A stretch of 64,000 nt of DNA from Curtobacterium sp. A7_M15 (GTDB taxonomy: Bacteria; Actinomycetota; Actinomycetes; Actinomycetales; Microbacteriaceae). Every line of letters begins with the position of its first letter. Position 1 is the stretch's first letter. The stretch is taken from positions 36,363 to 100,362 of the forward strand of contig NZ_JAUZED010000002.1 of assembly GCF_030705415.1 (NCBI RefSeq). The letters run 5' to 3'. This document shows, piece by piece, positions 40,502-49,344 of the stretch. The notes under the pieces were generated by a model. It made no database searches. It was given only the letters and a program-made list of their open reading frames with translations, and was not told the DNA's origin. A program made the position numbers and the translations under genes.

Positions 40502-40936
40502 CTAGAACAGGTTCCCGCCGCTTGCGACCTGGATCGCGACGACGGCCGCGGCGAAGACCACGAGCACGCCGACCAGCGTCGCCAGTGCGACGGGCCAGCC
40601 GGTACGCCGCCGTGCACGGCGCCCGACGGATCCGGCGACGCCGGCCACGAGGACGACGAGTGTGAGGACGAGGTGCCAACTGCTGATGGTGGTGCCGGCG
40701 TCGTTGTTCGCGGTGGTGCACCCGGGCGGCTGCGCGCACGCGGCGAACGCGAGTTGGCCGATGAGCACGGCGAACCAGGCCGCCGGGCTCACCAGGACGG
40801 CCGCACCGAGGAGCAAGACGGTGGCGACGAGGTCGACCGAGCCTGGGTGGCGGGGCGGCGGTGCGGGTTCGGCTCGCGGCGGGTGCAGCACCAGGTCGTC
40901 GCCGGGATCGTCCCACCAGTCCTCGCGTGCCCCCAT
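40502..40936 (-). CDS. Membrane protein of unknown function
   Basis: The 144-residue protein has an acidic, proline-rich N-terminus (MGAREDWWDDPGDDLVLHPP) and four hydrophobic helices. Between helices 2 and 3 lies a Cys/Asn-rich exposed segment (ACAQPPGCTTANNDAG). ATG 40936 is the best start; the longer open frame upstream is antisense to the phospholipase D gene. No family recognised. Confidence 0.65.
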   Translation of the reverse strand: MGAREDWWDDPGDDLVLHPPRAEPAPPPRHPGSVDLVATVLLLGAAVLVSPAAWFAVLIGQLAFAACAQPPGCTTANNDAGTTISSWHLVLTLVVLVAGVAGSVGRRARRRTGWPVALATLVGVLVVFAAAVVAIQVASGGNLF

Positions 40937-40978
40937 GCGCCCAGCGTAGGTGGCGGCGGTGGACGTGGGTGGACGGCG

Positions 40979-41018
40979 GACGGGAGGCGCGGGTCGGGCC
41001 CGCACCGCGCCTCCCGTC
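40979..41018. terminator. Hairpin terminator overlapping the PLD stop region
   Basis: GACGGGAGGCGCGGG (40979-40993) pairs with the CCGCGCCTCCCGTC arm ending at 41018. The right arm overlaps the last codon of the phospholipase D gene, as the SGNH gene does at 16705. Confidence 0.75.
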
Positions 41019-42591
41019 AGAACCGGGTCGAGCCGCGCAACCGGCGCGGACGGCCGTCGGGATCCACGGCGATGCGCGCGGCGGGACGCGCCCAGAGGCG
41101 CTGCAGCGCCGAGACCGGCTCGGGTTCGTGCCGGCGGATGCGTCCCGGGGGCCGCGGGCCGGGCCGACCGTCCTCGTGCCAGTGGTCGAGCGCGCGGGCC
41201 GTCGACCGCCAGAGGGCGAGCAGGTCGGCACCGGACCCGGTGAGGCGTTCGTCGTCCGGCGACGTCGCGAGGTGCTCCGCCCACAGCTCGTGGCGGAGGT
41301 CCCGGGCCAGGGAGCCGTCGTCGTCCGAGGAGTCCACGACGGCGCACGTGAGCTCGCTGTCGGACGTCCACGACCGGCGGTTGAAGTTGTCCGAGCCGAT
41401 CGTCAACCACTCGTCGTCGACGATGCAGACCTTGGCGTGGATGTAGATCGGGCGGCCGTCCTCGTGTTCGAGGTCGAACGCGCCGACCCGGTCCGGCGCG
41501 GTCCGGCGGAGCGTCCGGAGCGCCTCGATCTGACCGAGGCGGGCCGGGGGACCGCCGAGGGGACCGTCGGAGTTCGGGTACCGCGGGACGAGCACGATCA
41601 CACGGAGGTCCCGGTTGCGCTCGAGAGCCTCGGCGATGCCGGTCGCGACCTCGCGGGACCAGAGGTACTGGTCCTCGATGTAGAGCAGCGACCGCGCCCG
41701 GGCGAAGGCCTTGCCGTAGGCGCGCGCGATGCTGCGTTCGCCGAGGGGCGCGAACGGGAACGGCGGACGTTTCACCCCGTAGGTCCGCAGGAGCTGCACG
41801 GCGTGGTCGCCGGCAGCCGGCGGCGGGGGTGTGCGCTCGGGCAGGGGCTCGGGGTGCCGCGGCATGTGCACCAGGCGTTGCAGCAGCATCCGGTACGGCA
41901 GGCTGCGGTCGAGGGGGAGCGGGTCGTCCCACCGTTCGGCGAACACGGCGAGCACGTCCGCGACGACCGGCCCGCGGAGTTCCATCGAGGCGTCGTGCCA
42001 GGCCGGGCGCTCGCCGTAGCGGGCGTCGATGGAGACGGGCTGGGGGTCGCCCTCGTGCCCGGCGTCGTCACGACGGCTGTGGCACAGGTCGATCCCGCCG
42101 ACGAACGCGACGTCCCGGGAGGGGTCGTCGCGGTGCTGGATGACGAAGAACTTCTGGTGGTGCGAGCCGAACACCCGGACGCGCTGGTCGAGCAGGACCT
42201 GGCCGCCGGCGTCGTTGATCTTCCGTCCGAGCAGCTCGTTCGACCGGGCGCTGATCGACGCCGAGACGCGCTCCCCGTGCGACCGCCAGATGAGCCCGCG
42301 CACCTCGACGCCCGCCCGCGCTCGGTCGGCCAGCAGGTCCCCGATCGTCGGGCCGTCCGGCAGCAGCCGCTCGTCGGCGTCGCCGCGCCAGTCGGTGAAC
42401 CAGACACGGTCGCCCGGCTCGAGGGCGGTGAGCTCGGCGTGGATGCGCTCGAAGTAGGCGGCGCCGTGCACGAGCGGACGGACGTGGTTGCCCTCGGACC
42501 ACGGCGCGGCGTCCGCGCCGGCGTGCACGCCGGTGTCGAGGTTGCCGCGCTCGTCGCGGGACAGGAACCAATCAGCCGGACCGGTACGCAC
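41017..42591 (-). CDS. Phospholipase D-family protein (two HKD motifs)
   Basis: The 524-residue protein has two PLD catalytic motifs: HHQKFFVIQHRD near residue 145 (HxK with a shifted acidic residue) and IHAKVCIVDDEWLTIGSDN near 383, the second a perfect HxKxxxxD. GGIDLCHSRRDD is the conserved region after the first motif. Members hydrolyse phosphodiester bonds or transfer phosphatidyl groups, as in cardiolipin synthases. No signal peptide is evident. GTG 42591 is preferred over earlier codons that run into the Nudix gene. Confidence 0.83.
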   Translation of the reverse strand: MRTGPADWFLSRDERGNLDTGVHAGADAAPWSEGNHVRPLVHGAAYFERIHAELTALEPGDRVWFTDWRGDADERLLPDGPTIGDLLADRARAGVEVRGLIWRSHGERVSASISARSNELLGRKINDAGGQVLLDQRVRVFGSHHQKFFVIQHRDDPSRDVAFVGGIDLCHSRRDDAGHEGDPQPVSIDARYGERPAWHDASMELRGPVVADVLAVFAERWDDPLPLDRSLPYRMLLQRLVHMPRHPEPLPERTPPPPAAGDHAVQLLRTYGVKRPPFPFAPLGERSIARAYGKAFARARSLLYIEDQYLWSREVATGIAEALERNRDLRVIVLVPRYPNSDGPLGGPPARLGQIEALRTLRRTAPDRVGAFDLEHEDGRPIYIHAKVCIVDDEWLTIGSDNFNRRSWTSDSELTCAVVDSSDDDGSLARDLRHELWAEHLATSPDDERLTGSGADLLALWRSTARALDHWHEDGRPGPRPPGRIRRHEPEPVSALQRLWARPAARIAVDPDGRPRRLRGSTRF

Positions 42592-42617
42592 AGTCGAACA
42601 GTACGGGACGGTGCCGT

Positions 42618-43340
42618 TCAGCGGTGCGAACCGGGCAGGTCGATCTCGTGGTGGCGGTCCCACGGCTCGACCCAGCCGAGGCGGTCGAACAGTGCGTCGA
42701 GGAGCATCGCGGTGAAACCCCAGACGACGTGGTGCTCGGTGCCGGTGCCGATCGTGAACGCGGGGCCGCGCCACTCCTGCCCGCCGCGGCGGATCACCGT
42801 CACCCCGCGGTGGGCGGGATCGAGCAGGTCGGCCACCGGGACGCGGAACACCGCGGCGGACTCGGCCTCGTCCACGACCCGGACGGGCGAGGACTCGCGC
42901 CACCACCCGAGCACCGGCGTCACGAGGTGCCGCGAGAACGCGAGCGGCACCGGGGCGATCGTGCCGAGGACGTCCACGCCGGCGGTGTCGAGGCCGGTCT
43001 CCTCGCGCGCCTCGCGGAGGGCAGCGGCGGTCGCGTCGGTGTCCTCGGGGTCGACCCGGCCACCGGGGAACGCGACCTCGCCGGGGTGAGCACGGAGTGT
43101 GGCGGCCCGGGCGAGGAGCAGGACGTCGAGGTCCCGCGAGACGGCGGAGCCGGTGGTGTGCTGGTCGCTCGGGACGTGGTGCTCGCTGGAGACGTCGCGG
43201 TTGCTGGGGACGTCGTCGAGTTCGCCGAACAGGATGAGGACGGCGGCGCTGCGGGAGTCGCCGGCCGTCGGCATGCCCGTGACGAGCGGGGCGGCACCGG
43301 GACCCACGAGCGCGGAGAGCTGCTGACGCGCCGGGTTCAC
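42618..43340 (-). CDS. Nudix hydrolase (CoA pyrophosphatase type)
   Basis: The 240-residue protein has the full Nudix box GGRVDPEDTDATAAALREA followed by REETGL (about residues 92-116), with the REx2E catalytic core. PVLGWWRESSPVRVVDEAES and the C-terminal IDLPG resemble CoA diphosphatases (NudL/YeaB). An extra ~30-residue, His/Ser-rich insert (near residues 45-70, DVSSEHHVPSDQHTTG) precedes the fold. It is 26 bases upstream of the PLD gene on the same strand and may be in its operon. Confidence 0.82.
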   Translation of the reverse strand: MNPARQQLSALVGPGAAPLVTGMPTAGDSRSAAVLILFGELDDVPSNRDVSSEHHVPSDQHTTGSAVSRDLDVLLLARAATLRAHPGEVAFPGGRVDPEDTDATAAALREAREETGLDTAGVDVLGTIAPVPLAFSRHLVTPVLGWWRESSPVRVVDEAESAAVFRVPVADLLDPAHRGVTVIRRGGQEWRGPAFTIGTGTEHHVVWGFTAMLLDALFDRLGWVEPWDRHHEIDLPGSHR

Positions 43341-43480
43341 GTCGTCAGCCTAGGTGCCCCGCGCGGGAGACCATCCGGAAGGTGCGCTCCCGGGGGATCT
43401 CCGAGGGGCGACACGTACGTTCCGAGTCAGCACCACCGGGACCACGGCGGTCCCGCACCGACACTGCACGGGAGCAGACC

Positions 43481-43648
43481 ATGAGCGACACCGACGGCAC
43501 CGCACCGAAGAACGACCCCGAGGGCACCCCGAAGCCGGACGGCCTCGGCGAGGACGGCACGATCCCCAACGAGCCGGACGGTCTCGCCGCGGGGCACGCC
43601 GGGGACGACTCGCACTTCAACCCGGAGGAGGACGACGGCGCGGAGTAG
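43481..43648 (+). CDS. Small acidic disordered protein
   Basis: A 55-residue protein starting MSDTDGTAPKNDPEGTPKPD, rich in Asp, Glu, Gly and Pro, with no hydrophobic core. ATG 43481 has GGAG six bases upstream, and a strong hairpin terminator follows 13 bases after the stop, so it forms its own unit. No family recognised; such proteins are usually annotated hypothetical. Confidence 0.5.
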   Translation: MSDTDGTAPKNDPEGTPKPDGLGEDGTIPNEPDGLAAGHAGDDSHFNPEEDDGAE

Positions 43649-43661
43649 CCGTCCGGCAGTC

Positions 43662-43717
43662 GACGGGAGGCCCTGATCACGTTCCGCACGTTGCGGACGT
43701 GAGCAGGGCCTCCTGTC
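43662..43717. terminator. Extended bidirectional hairpin terminator
   Basis: GGGAGGCCCTG...CCGCA (43665-43688) pairs with TGCGG...CAGGGCCTCC (43692-43714), about 24 bp with three small interruptions. It is the longest hairpin in the window and lies between two convergent genes. Confidence 0.78.
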
Positions 43718-43728
43718 CCGGTCCGGGG

Positions 43729-44454
43729 TCACCAGGGGACGACGCCGGCGTCCTCGAAGAAGCCACCCCGCGGGCCGTCGTCCGGCAGGGTCGCGAGCCG
43801 CACCGCGGTCGCCGCGCCCTGCGCTGCCGTGCGGTCGCCCGCGAAGCCGTTGAAGTCCGTGGCCACGAGTCCCGGGCACGCCGCGTTGACGATGATCGGC
43901 GTGTCCACGAACGCCCGCGCGTACTGCGTCGTGATCCCGTTGAGGAAGGTCTTCGACGGGGAGTACGCGGCCATCACCGGTCCAGGCTGGCGGCCGAGGG
44001 ACCCCATGCTGCTGGACGCGTTCACGATGCGCGGTGCGGGGGAGCGGCGCAACAGCGGCAGCATCGCGTTCGTCACGCGGACGACGCCGTAGACGTTCAC
44101 GTCGACGACCTGGCGGACGACGTCGAGGTCGAGTGTCGTCGGGTCCTGTGTCCACGTCTCCGGGTCGAACGGCCCCGAGATCCCGGCGTTGTTCACGAGG
44201 ACGTCGAGTCGGCCGAAGCGCTCCTCGACCGCTGCGGCGGCGTCCGCCACGCTCGCGTCGTCCGTGACGTCGAGCCGGACTCCGTGCGCGTCGACGCCGC
44301 TCGCGCGCAGTCGCTCGACCGCCTCGTCGCGTCCTGCATCGCTCCGCGCGCCGACGAGCACCCGCATCCCCGTCGCACCCAGCTGCTCCGCGATCGCGTA
44401 CCCGATGCCCTTGTTCGCGCCGGTCACCAGCGCGGTCGTCTTGTCGTGTTCCAT
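43729..44454 (-). CDS. SDR-family oxidoreductase, LysR-linked
   Basis: The 241-residue SDR has TGANKGIGYAIA, NNAGISGP, ASSSMGS and YSPSKTF. The pattern of ATWxxx after NNAGISGPFDPETW is of the carbonyl reductase / CBR-like group. ATG 44454 is divergent from a LysR-family gene, which probably controls it. Substrate unknown. Confidence 0.85.
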   Translation of the reverse strand: MEHDKTTALVTGANKGIGYAIAEQLGATGMRVLVGARSDAGRDEAVERLRASGVDAHGVRLDVTDDASVADAAAAVEERFGRLDVLVNNAGISGPFDPETWTQDPTTLDLDVVRQVVDVNVYGVVRVTNAMLPLLRRSPAPRIVNASSSMGSLGRQPGPVMAAYSPSKTFLNGITTQYARAFVDTPIIVNAACPGLVATDFNGFAGDRTAAQGAATAVRLATLPDDGPRGGFFEDAGVVPW

Positions 44455-44511
44455 GTGCTCGATCGTCCGTCCGGGGTGGCGACGACGTCCAACACCGATC
44501 GGGTGCGTGGT

Positions 44512-44528
44512 GATACTCGTCGGGTATC
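44512..44528. promoter_or_regulatory. LysR-type operator between SDR and LysR genes
   Basis: GATAC (44512-44516) and GTATC (44524-44528) form a perfect inverted repeat with a 7-base spacer, containing ATAC-N7-GTAT of the LysR T-N11-A type. TAGGCT at 44537-44542 follows and serves as -10 of the LysR gene. Confidence 0.5.
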
Positions 44529-44548
44529 GGTCGGCGTAGGCTGCCGTC

Positions 44549-45415
44549 GTGGACGACGTCGAGACGCGCGAGCTCCGGTACTTCGTCGCCGTGGCCGAGG
44601 AACTGCACTTCGGTCGTGCGGCGCTCCGGCTCGGGATGGCACAGCCGCCGTTGTCGCGCGCGATCCGTCAGCTCGAGGAACGCATCGGTGTCCGACTCTT
44701 CGACCGTGACCGTCGCGGCGTGACCCTGACCGACGCCGGGTCGGCGCTCCTGCGCGAGGCGCCCGTGGCCCTCGACGCCGTGCGCGCCGCCGTCCGCCGG
44801 ACCCGACGCGCAGGGGCTCCGGAGCGGCGGCTCGTCCTGGCGACGAAGGCCGGGTCGTCGCACGAGTTCCTGCAGGCCCTGCTCGACGCGGCTCCCGAGG
44901 ACGTGCCCGTCGACGTGGTGCTCTGCGAGATCGGCGAGCAGGCGGGACTCCTGCTCGACGGCACGGCGGACGTGGCGGTCATGCACCGGCCGTTCGACGA
45001 CTTCGACGGGATCGAGTCGGTCGACCTGTACTCCGAGCCGCAGGTCGCGATCGTGCCCGCGTCGCACCCGCTCGCCGACCGGCGGTCCCTGACGATGGCC
45101 GAGGTCTCGTCGGTCCCCGACCTGCCGATGGCCCGGTGGCCGCTCGCCGACTGGACCTACCCGCCGGGCCCCGGGCCGGAGGTGCACTCGCAGTCCCAAC
45201 TGGCGCAGCTCGTCGCGCTCGGCCGGACGCTGCTCGTCATCCCCCGGTCGAGCCGCGCCTGGCAGTGGCCCGAGCACGTCGCAGTACCGGTGCTCGACGC
45301 GCCGCTCGCGACGACGGTGCTCGGGTGGCCGGTCGGACGGGAGACACCGGCGATCGCACGGCTCGTCGAGACCGGGCTCCGGATCGGTGCGGGAGCGGGG
45401 GCGGTCAGCGCCTGA
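44549..45415 (+). CDS. LysR-family regulator
   Basis: The 288-residue protein has a LysR winged helix (RELRYFVAVAEELHFGRAALRLGMAQPPLSRAIRQLEERIGVRLFDR) and an effector-binding domain. GTG 44549 lies six bases after TAGGCT, so it is probably a leaderless message. The divergent SDR gene shares the inverted repeat at 44512-44528, which makes it the likely target. Confidence 0.85.
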   Translation: MDDVETRELRYFVAVAEELHFGRAALRLGMAQPPLSRAIRQLEERIGVRLFDRDRRGVTLTDAGSALLREAPVALDAVRAAVRRTRRAGAPERRLVLATKAGSSHEFLQALLDAAPEDVPVDVVLCEIGEQAGLLLDGTADVAVMHRPFDDFDGIESVDLYSEPQVAIVPASHPLADRRSLTMAEVSSVPDLPMARWPLADWTYPPGPGPEVHSQSQLAQLVALGRTLLVIPRSSRAWQWPEHVAVPVLDAPLATTVLGWPVGRETPAIARLVETGLRIGAGAGAVSA

Positions 45416-45439
45416 GCCGGGCGCGGGCCGGCGTCGCGC

Positions 45440-45513
45440 GCGGGTGCGGCGGACGGGCGCGATGCGGGTGCGGCGGACTCGGCGAGATGCGGGTGTGGCG
45501 GACTCGGAACGAC
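45440..45513. repeat. Three ~25-bp imperfect tandem repeats
   Basis: Copies at 45440-45463, 45464-45488 and 45489-45513 share GCGGGTGnGGCGGAC and then diverge. They lie between the ends of the LysR and amine oxidase genes, in a stretch without a gene. Function unknown. Confidence 0.6.
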
Positions 45514-45585
45514 GCGATCGACGTCGTACGACAGCGGGGATGTCGTTCGGGGGCCGACCCATCTCGGGGACCGGGCCACCCACCC

Positions 45586-46932
45586 TTACCGCGCCGACGC
45601 GCCAGCCGCACCCGACCACACGGCCGCCACCGGGACGTCGTGGCCGAGCACCGCGACCGCCGCCCGGTGCCCCGAGTACAGCGCGCCGGCCACCGTCGCC
45701 GGGTCGTCGGTCCACGTCGCCTCTCCGGCGAGGTGCAGCCGGCCCCCGATCGGCACCGCGAGGTCGTCGTGGTCGCTCGTGACCGACCCCGGCAGCATGT
45801 GCGCGTACGAGCCCCGAGCGAACGGGTCGTCCTGCCACGCCGTCACGAGCACGGAGGTCGGCGCGCCGACCCGGTCGCCGTACAGCCATCGGAGTTGCTC
45901 GAGCACGGAGTCCGCGACCCGCTCCGCGGACCAGCCCCGGATCGCGCGCGCCGCCGGACCGGCAGCGAAGGTGAGCAGCGTCGGCACCCCGTCGAGCCGC
46001 GTCAGGTCGTACCACGAGTGCCACCACCGACCCGCCGGGCCGAGCTGCCGGATCGCGTAGACGTCGTCGTCCCAGAACCGCTCCGGGAAGCGCAGGACGA
46101 CCTTCTCGAACGCGTTCATCCGCAGCCGACCGAGTGCCTGCCGGTGCCGGGCGGGCAACGGGGGCTCGATCACGAGGTCGCTGGCCTGCAGCACCCCGAC
46201 GGGCACCGTGACCACGACGGCCTCGGCGCGGAGCGGACCGCCGCTGCTCGTGACGACCACGCCGCCGCCCCCGTGGTCGATGCGCTCCACGACGTGTCCG
46301 AGCCGGAGGTCGAGTCCCGTGGCGAGGTGTGTCGGCAGCGCGTCGTAACCGTCGGGGAACACCACCTCGTCGCCCGCGATCGTGTCGTCGTCGAGCCCGT
46401 GCGCCGCGAGCTCGTCGCTGGCGACCCCGTACTGCTCCTCGCTCCGGTGCTCCAGGTGCTCGACGACCCGCTCCGCCCGTTCGGCGTCCCAGCCCTGCGC
46501 GGCGACGGCCCGTGCGACCACGTCGCGGTAGCTGTCGAGCGGCGCCGATCGCTCGATCTCGTCGGTCAGGGTGCGGTCGACCGTGCGCACGTCCTCGGCG
46601 AACCGGGCGGCCGCACCCGGAACGAGCCGACGACCGTCCGGCCCGTGGTAGGCGATCGGGCGGCTGTCGACCTGGTAGCCGCCGACGGTGAACTCGACGG
46701 TGCGGATGCCGAACGCTGCGACCGCGTCGGCGACGGCGTTGTCCTCGACGCCGTGGATCCACGAGGCGCCGAGGTCCGTCACGTGTCCGTCGGTCCGGTC
46801 GGTGTGGACCCGGCCACCGATCCGGTCACGAGCCTCGAGCACGACGACACGCTGCCCGGCCCCGGCGAGCACCCGTGCGGCGGCGAGTCCCGCCACGCCT
46901 GCACCGACCACGATGACGTCGGCGTCCTCCAT
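45586..46932 (-). CDS. Flavin monoamine / polyamine oxidase
   Basis: The 448-residue FAD enzyme has the dinucleotide fold VIVVGAGVAGLAAAR, the second FAD contact VLEARDRIGGRVHT, the GASWIHG motif, and the C-terminal LHLAGEATWTDDPATVAGALYSG. It belongs to the amine oxidase family that oxidises polyamines or aromatic amines, producing aldehyde, ammonia and peroxide. It is divergent from an APC-family permease gene, a natural pair of amine import and breakdown. No signal peptide. ATG 46932. Confidence 0.85.
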   Translation of the reverse strand: MEDADVIVVGAGVAGLAAARVLAGAGQRVVVLEARDRIGGRVHTDRTDGHVTDLGASWIHGVEDNAVADAVAAFGIRTVEFTVGGYQVDSRPIAYHGPDGRRLVPGAAARFAEDVRTVDRTLTDEIERSAPLDSYRDVVARAVAAQGWDAERAERVVEHLEHRSEEQYGVASDELAAHGLDDDTIAGDEVVFPDGYDALPTHLATGLDLRLGHVVERIDHGGGGVVVTSSGGPLRAEAVVVTVPVGVLQASDLVIEPPLPARHRQALGRLRMNAFEKVVLRFPERFWDDDVYAIRQLGPAGRWWHSWYDLTRLDGVPTLLTFAAGPAARAIRGWSAERVADSVLEQLRWLYGDRVGAPTSVLVTAWQDDPFARGSYAHMLPGSVTSDHDDLAVPIGGRLHLAGEATWTDDPATVAGALYSGHRAAVAVLGHDVPVAAVWSGAAGASAR

Positions 46933-47070
46933 GCTGGTGCTCCTCTCGGGACTGCATCAAGATTGACACAGCCAGGTGCGGAAATCGTTGCCGAGGTCTA
47001 GTTTCAGTGCTCGTATCCACAGAGTTGTGGAGCGACGGCGACGGTTTCCGTCGCACGCCATCGAGAGAGC

Positions 47071-48795
47071 GTGGTGGTCATGCGAGACGAACGGGTCGTG
47101 ACGGTGTCGACCGCGACCGTCGGCACGGAGAAAGGACTGCGACCGGGGGCCATCGGCCTGGTCGGCAGCGTCGTCATGGGCATCTCCTCCACCGCGCCCG
47201 CCTACAGCCTGGCCGCGAGCCTCGGGTTGGTCGTGGCCAGCGGGGGAGCGCTCCTCGCCGGGGTGAAGGCCCCAGCGATCATGCTGCTCGCGTTCATCCC
47301 GATGTGGATGATCGCGGTGGCCTACCAGGAGCTGAACCGTGAGGACCCCGACTGCGGGACGACCTTCACCTGGGCGACCCGGGCGTTCGGTGCCGTCACC
47401 GGATGGCTCGGCGGGTGGGGGATCATCGCCGCGGACGTCATCGTGATGGCGAACCTCGCCCAGATCGCCGGCTCGTACGGGTACTCCTTCGTCGGCGTCC
47501 TCACGAACGATCCGGCGATCAGCGCCCTCGGCGACAGCACGCTCTGGTCGACCGTCGCCGGGGTGGCATGGATCGCCGTGATGACCGTCATCTGCTACGT
47601 CGGCGTCGAGGTGTCGGCTCGGCTGCAGTACGTCCTGCTCGGCATCGAGGTGCTCGTGCTCGTGATGTTCGCGGCGGTCGCACTCGGGCGGGTCGCCACC
47701 GGCAACGGCGTCGAGGGCTCGATCAGACCGTCACTGTCGTGGCTGTGGCCGAGCGGCATGGACTTCGGGTCGGTCATCGCGCCCGCCATGCTCACGGCGA
47801 TCTTCATCTACTGGGGTTGGGACACCGCCGTCTCGCTCAACGAGGAGACGACGGACCCCGAGAAGACCCCGGGGCGGGCTGCCGTCATCAGCACCGTCCT
47901 GCTCCTCGTCATCTACGCCCTCGTGTCGATCGCGGCGATCTCGTTCGCCGGCGTCGGGACGAAGGGCATCGGCCTCGGTGCGCAGGGCAACGCGGACGAC
48001 GTGTTCTCGGCCATCGGACCGGCGCTGTTCGGCAACTCGTTCCTCGGGCACGCGGCGATGGCGCTGCTGTCGTTCTCGATCCTTACCTCGGCGTCCGCCT
48101 CGACGCAGACCACGATCATGCCCACCGCCCGGACCTCGCTCTCGATGGCGGTCTACAAGGCCCTGCCGTCGCACTTCGCCCGGATCCACCGGCGCTTCCT
48201 CACGCCGACCTGGTCGACGATCGGGATGGGCGCCGCGTCGATCGGCTTCTACGTGCTGTTCACCGTGATCTCGACGAACCTCCTCACCGCGCTGATCGGT
48301 TCCGTCGGTCTGATGATCGCCTTCTACTACGGGCTGACCGGTTTCGCGTGCGTCTGGGTCTACCGGCGGACGCTCTTCAGCACCGTGCGGAACTTCCTCA
48401 TGCGGGGGCTCGTCCCGCTGCTCGGCGGCCTGACGCTCGCGGTGACGTTCGTCTACGGACTGGTGCAGTTCGCCCGACCCGACTGGCTGCAGGGCGACGA
48501 CGGCGAGGACGTCACGATCCTCGGCATCGGAGCGGTCGCCGTGGTGGGCGTCGGCGCGATCCTCATCGGTGTCGTGCTGATGGTCGTCTGGTGGGTACGG
48601 TCACCGGACTTCTTCCGAGGACGGACACTCACGAGCACGAGCAACATCCTCGTCCTCGACGGTTCTGGTGGCGTCCCGCAGCCGACCGTCATCGCACCTG
48701 ACTTCTCGAACCTGCCGACGGGCAGCGTCGCTGTCGACGAGGAGACGGGCAAGCGGTTCCGGCGGACGCGTTCGCGTCGTCGCGACGATGAGTGA
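47071..48795 (+). CDS. APC-family amino acid or amine permease
   Basis: The ~574-residue transporter has about 12 hydrophobic helices and APC-family motifs in helix 1 (GLVGSVVMGISSTAPAYSLAASLG) and the TTF loop (DCGTTFTWATRAFGAVTGWLGGW). A large hydrophilic C-terminal tail follows. Its divergent position from the amine oxidase suggests amine or amino-acid uptake for that enzyme. The start could be GTG 47071 or ATG 47080; neither has a perfect ribosome binding site. Confidence 0.83.
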   Translation: MVVMRDERVVTVSTATVGTEKGLRPGAIGLVGSVVMGISSTAPAYSLAASLGLVVASGGALLAGVKAPAIMLLAFIPMWMIAVAYQELNREDPDCGTTFTWATRAFGAVTGWLGGWGIIAADVIVMANLAQIAGSYGYSFVGVLTNDPAISALGDSTLWSTVAGVAWIAVMTVICYVGVEVSARLQYVLLGIEVLVLVMFAAVALGRVATGNGVEGSIRPSLSWLWPSGMDFGSVIAPAMLTAIFIYWGWDTAVSLNEETTDPEKTPGRAAVISTVLLLVIYALVSIAAISFAGVGTKGIGLGAQGNADDVFSAIGPALFGNSFLGHAAMALLSFSILTSASASTQTTIMPTARTSLSMAVYKALPSHFARIHRRFLTPTWSTIGMGAASIGFYVLFTVISTNLLTALIGSVGLMIAFYYGLTGFACVWVYRRTLFSTVRNFLMRGLVPLLGGLTLAVTFVYGLVQFARPDWLQGDDGEDVTILGIGAVAVVGVGAILIGVVLMVVWWVRSPDFFRGRTLTSTSNILVLDGSGGVPQPTVIAPDFSNLPTGSVAVDEETGKRFRRTRSRRRDDE

Positions 48796-48809
48796 ACTCG
48801 CGCCGCCGC

Positions 48810-48851
48810 GGACGGGAGGCGCGGGGCGGGCCCGCACCGTCCCTCCAGTCC
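48810..48851. terminator. Eroded hairpin terminator
   Basis: GGACGGGAGGCGCGG pairs with CCGTCCCTCCAGTCC with three mismatches. It is a decayed copy of the usual family, which suggests that such repeats drift once they lose selection. Confidence 0.6.
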
Positions 48852-48864
48852 ATCGGCCGGTGGG

Positions 48865-49275
48865 TCAGCGCCGGTGTGCCGGCCGCCGCCCGAGGAGCAC
48901 GTCGAGCACCCGCGAGAACCGCGGGCGCCGCGCCACCGTTGCCGTCTCGATCGACCGGGTCGGAGCGCGGAACGCGAGATCGTGCAGCATGTTCCGCTTC
49001 GAGCCGTCCCAGTTCGCGAACAGGTACGCGCCCCCGAGGAACGACATGCTCCGCACCGGGGTGCGCTTCCAGGAATCGGCCGCGACGTAGTACCCGGCGT
49101 GACCGGCGTGGATGTTCTTGATCACGGTGTCGACGTCGATGACGCTGGTCGTCGTCACGACGGCGGTGATGCCCGTTCGGTCACGGGCGACGTACTCGAT
49201 GAGGTGTTCTGACACGAGGGCTCTTGGTCGGTGTTCGTGCCCGTCGTCGTCGGGGAAAGCGACACGACGAGGCAT
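48865..49275 (-). CDS. DUF3892-like small protein
   Basis: The 136-residue protein has ARDRTGITAVVTTTSVIDVDTVIKNIHAGH and then GYYVAADSWKRTPVRSMS and LFANWDGSKRNMLHDLAF. The alternation of strands and the DG..NML pattern fit the DUF3892 fold, assigned here with moderate confidence. The basic tail (RFSRVLDVLLGRRPAHRR) is distinctive. ATG 49275 is preferred; the frame is open upstream, but that part runs antisense to the lipoprotein and transporter genes. Function unknown. Confidence 0.6.
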   Translation of the reverse strand: MPRRVAFPDDDGHEHRPRALVSEHLIEYVARDRTGITAVVTTTSVIDVDTVIKNIHAGHAGYYVAADSWKRTPVRSMSFLGGAYLFANWDGSKRNMLHDLAFRAPTRSIETATVARRPRFSRVLDVLLGRRPAHRR

Positions 49276-49344
49276 GGCCGGAATCGTCGTTGCTTCCGAA
49301 CCGAAGAATACGCCGAGAATCCTGCACGACGCGAGGAGGAACCT

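Noticed and set aside
47017..47030. CCACA-GAGT-TGTGG as an operator in the amine oxidase/permease gap
   Set aside because: The dyad is only five bases per arm and no regulator gene lies nearby; chance cannot be excluded.
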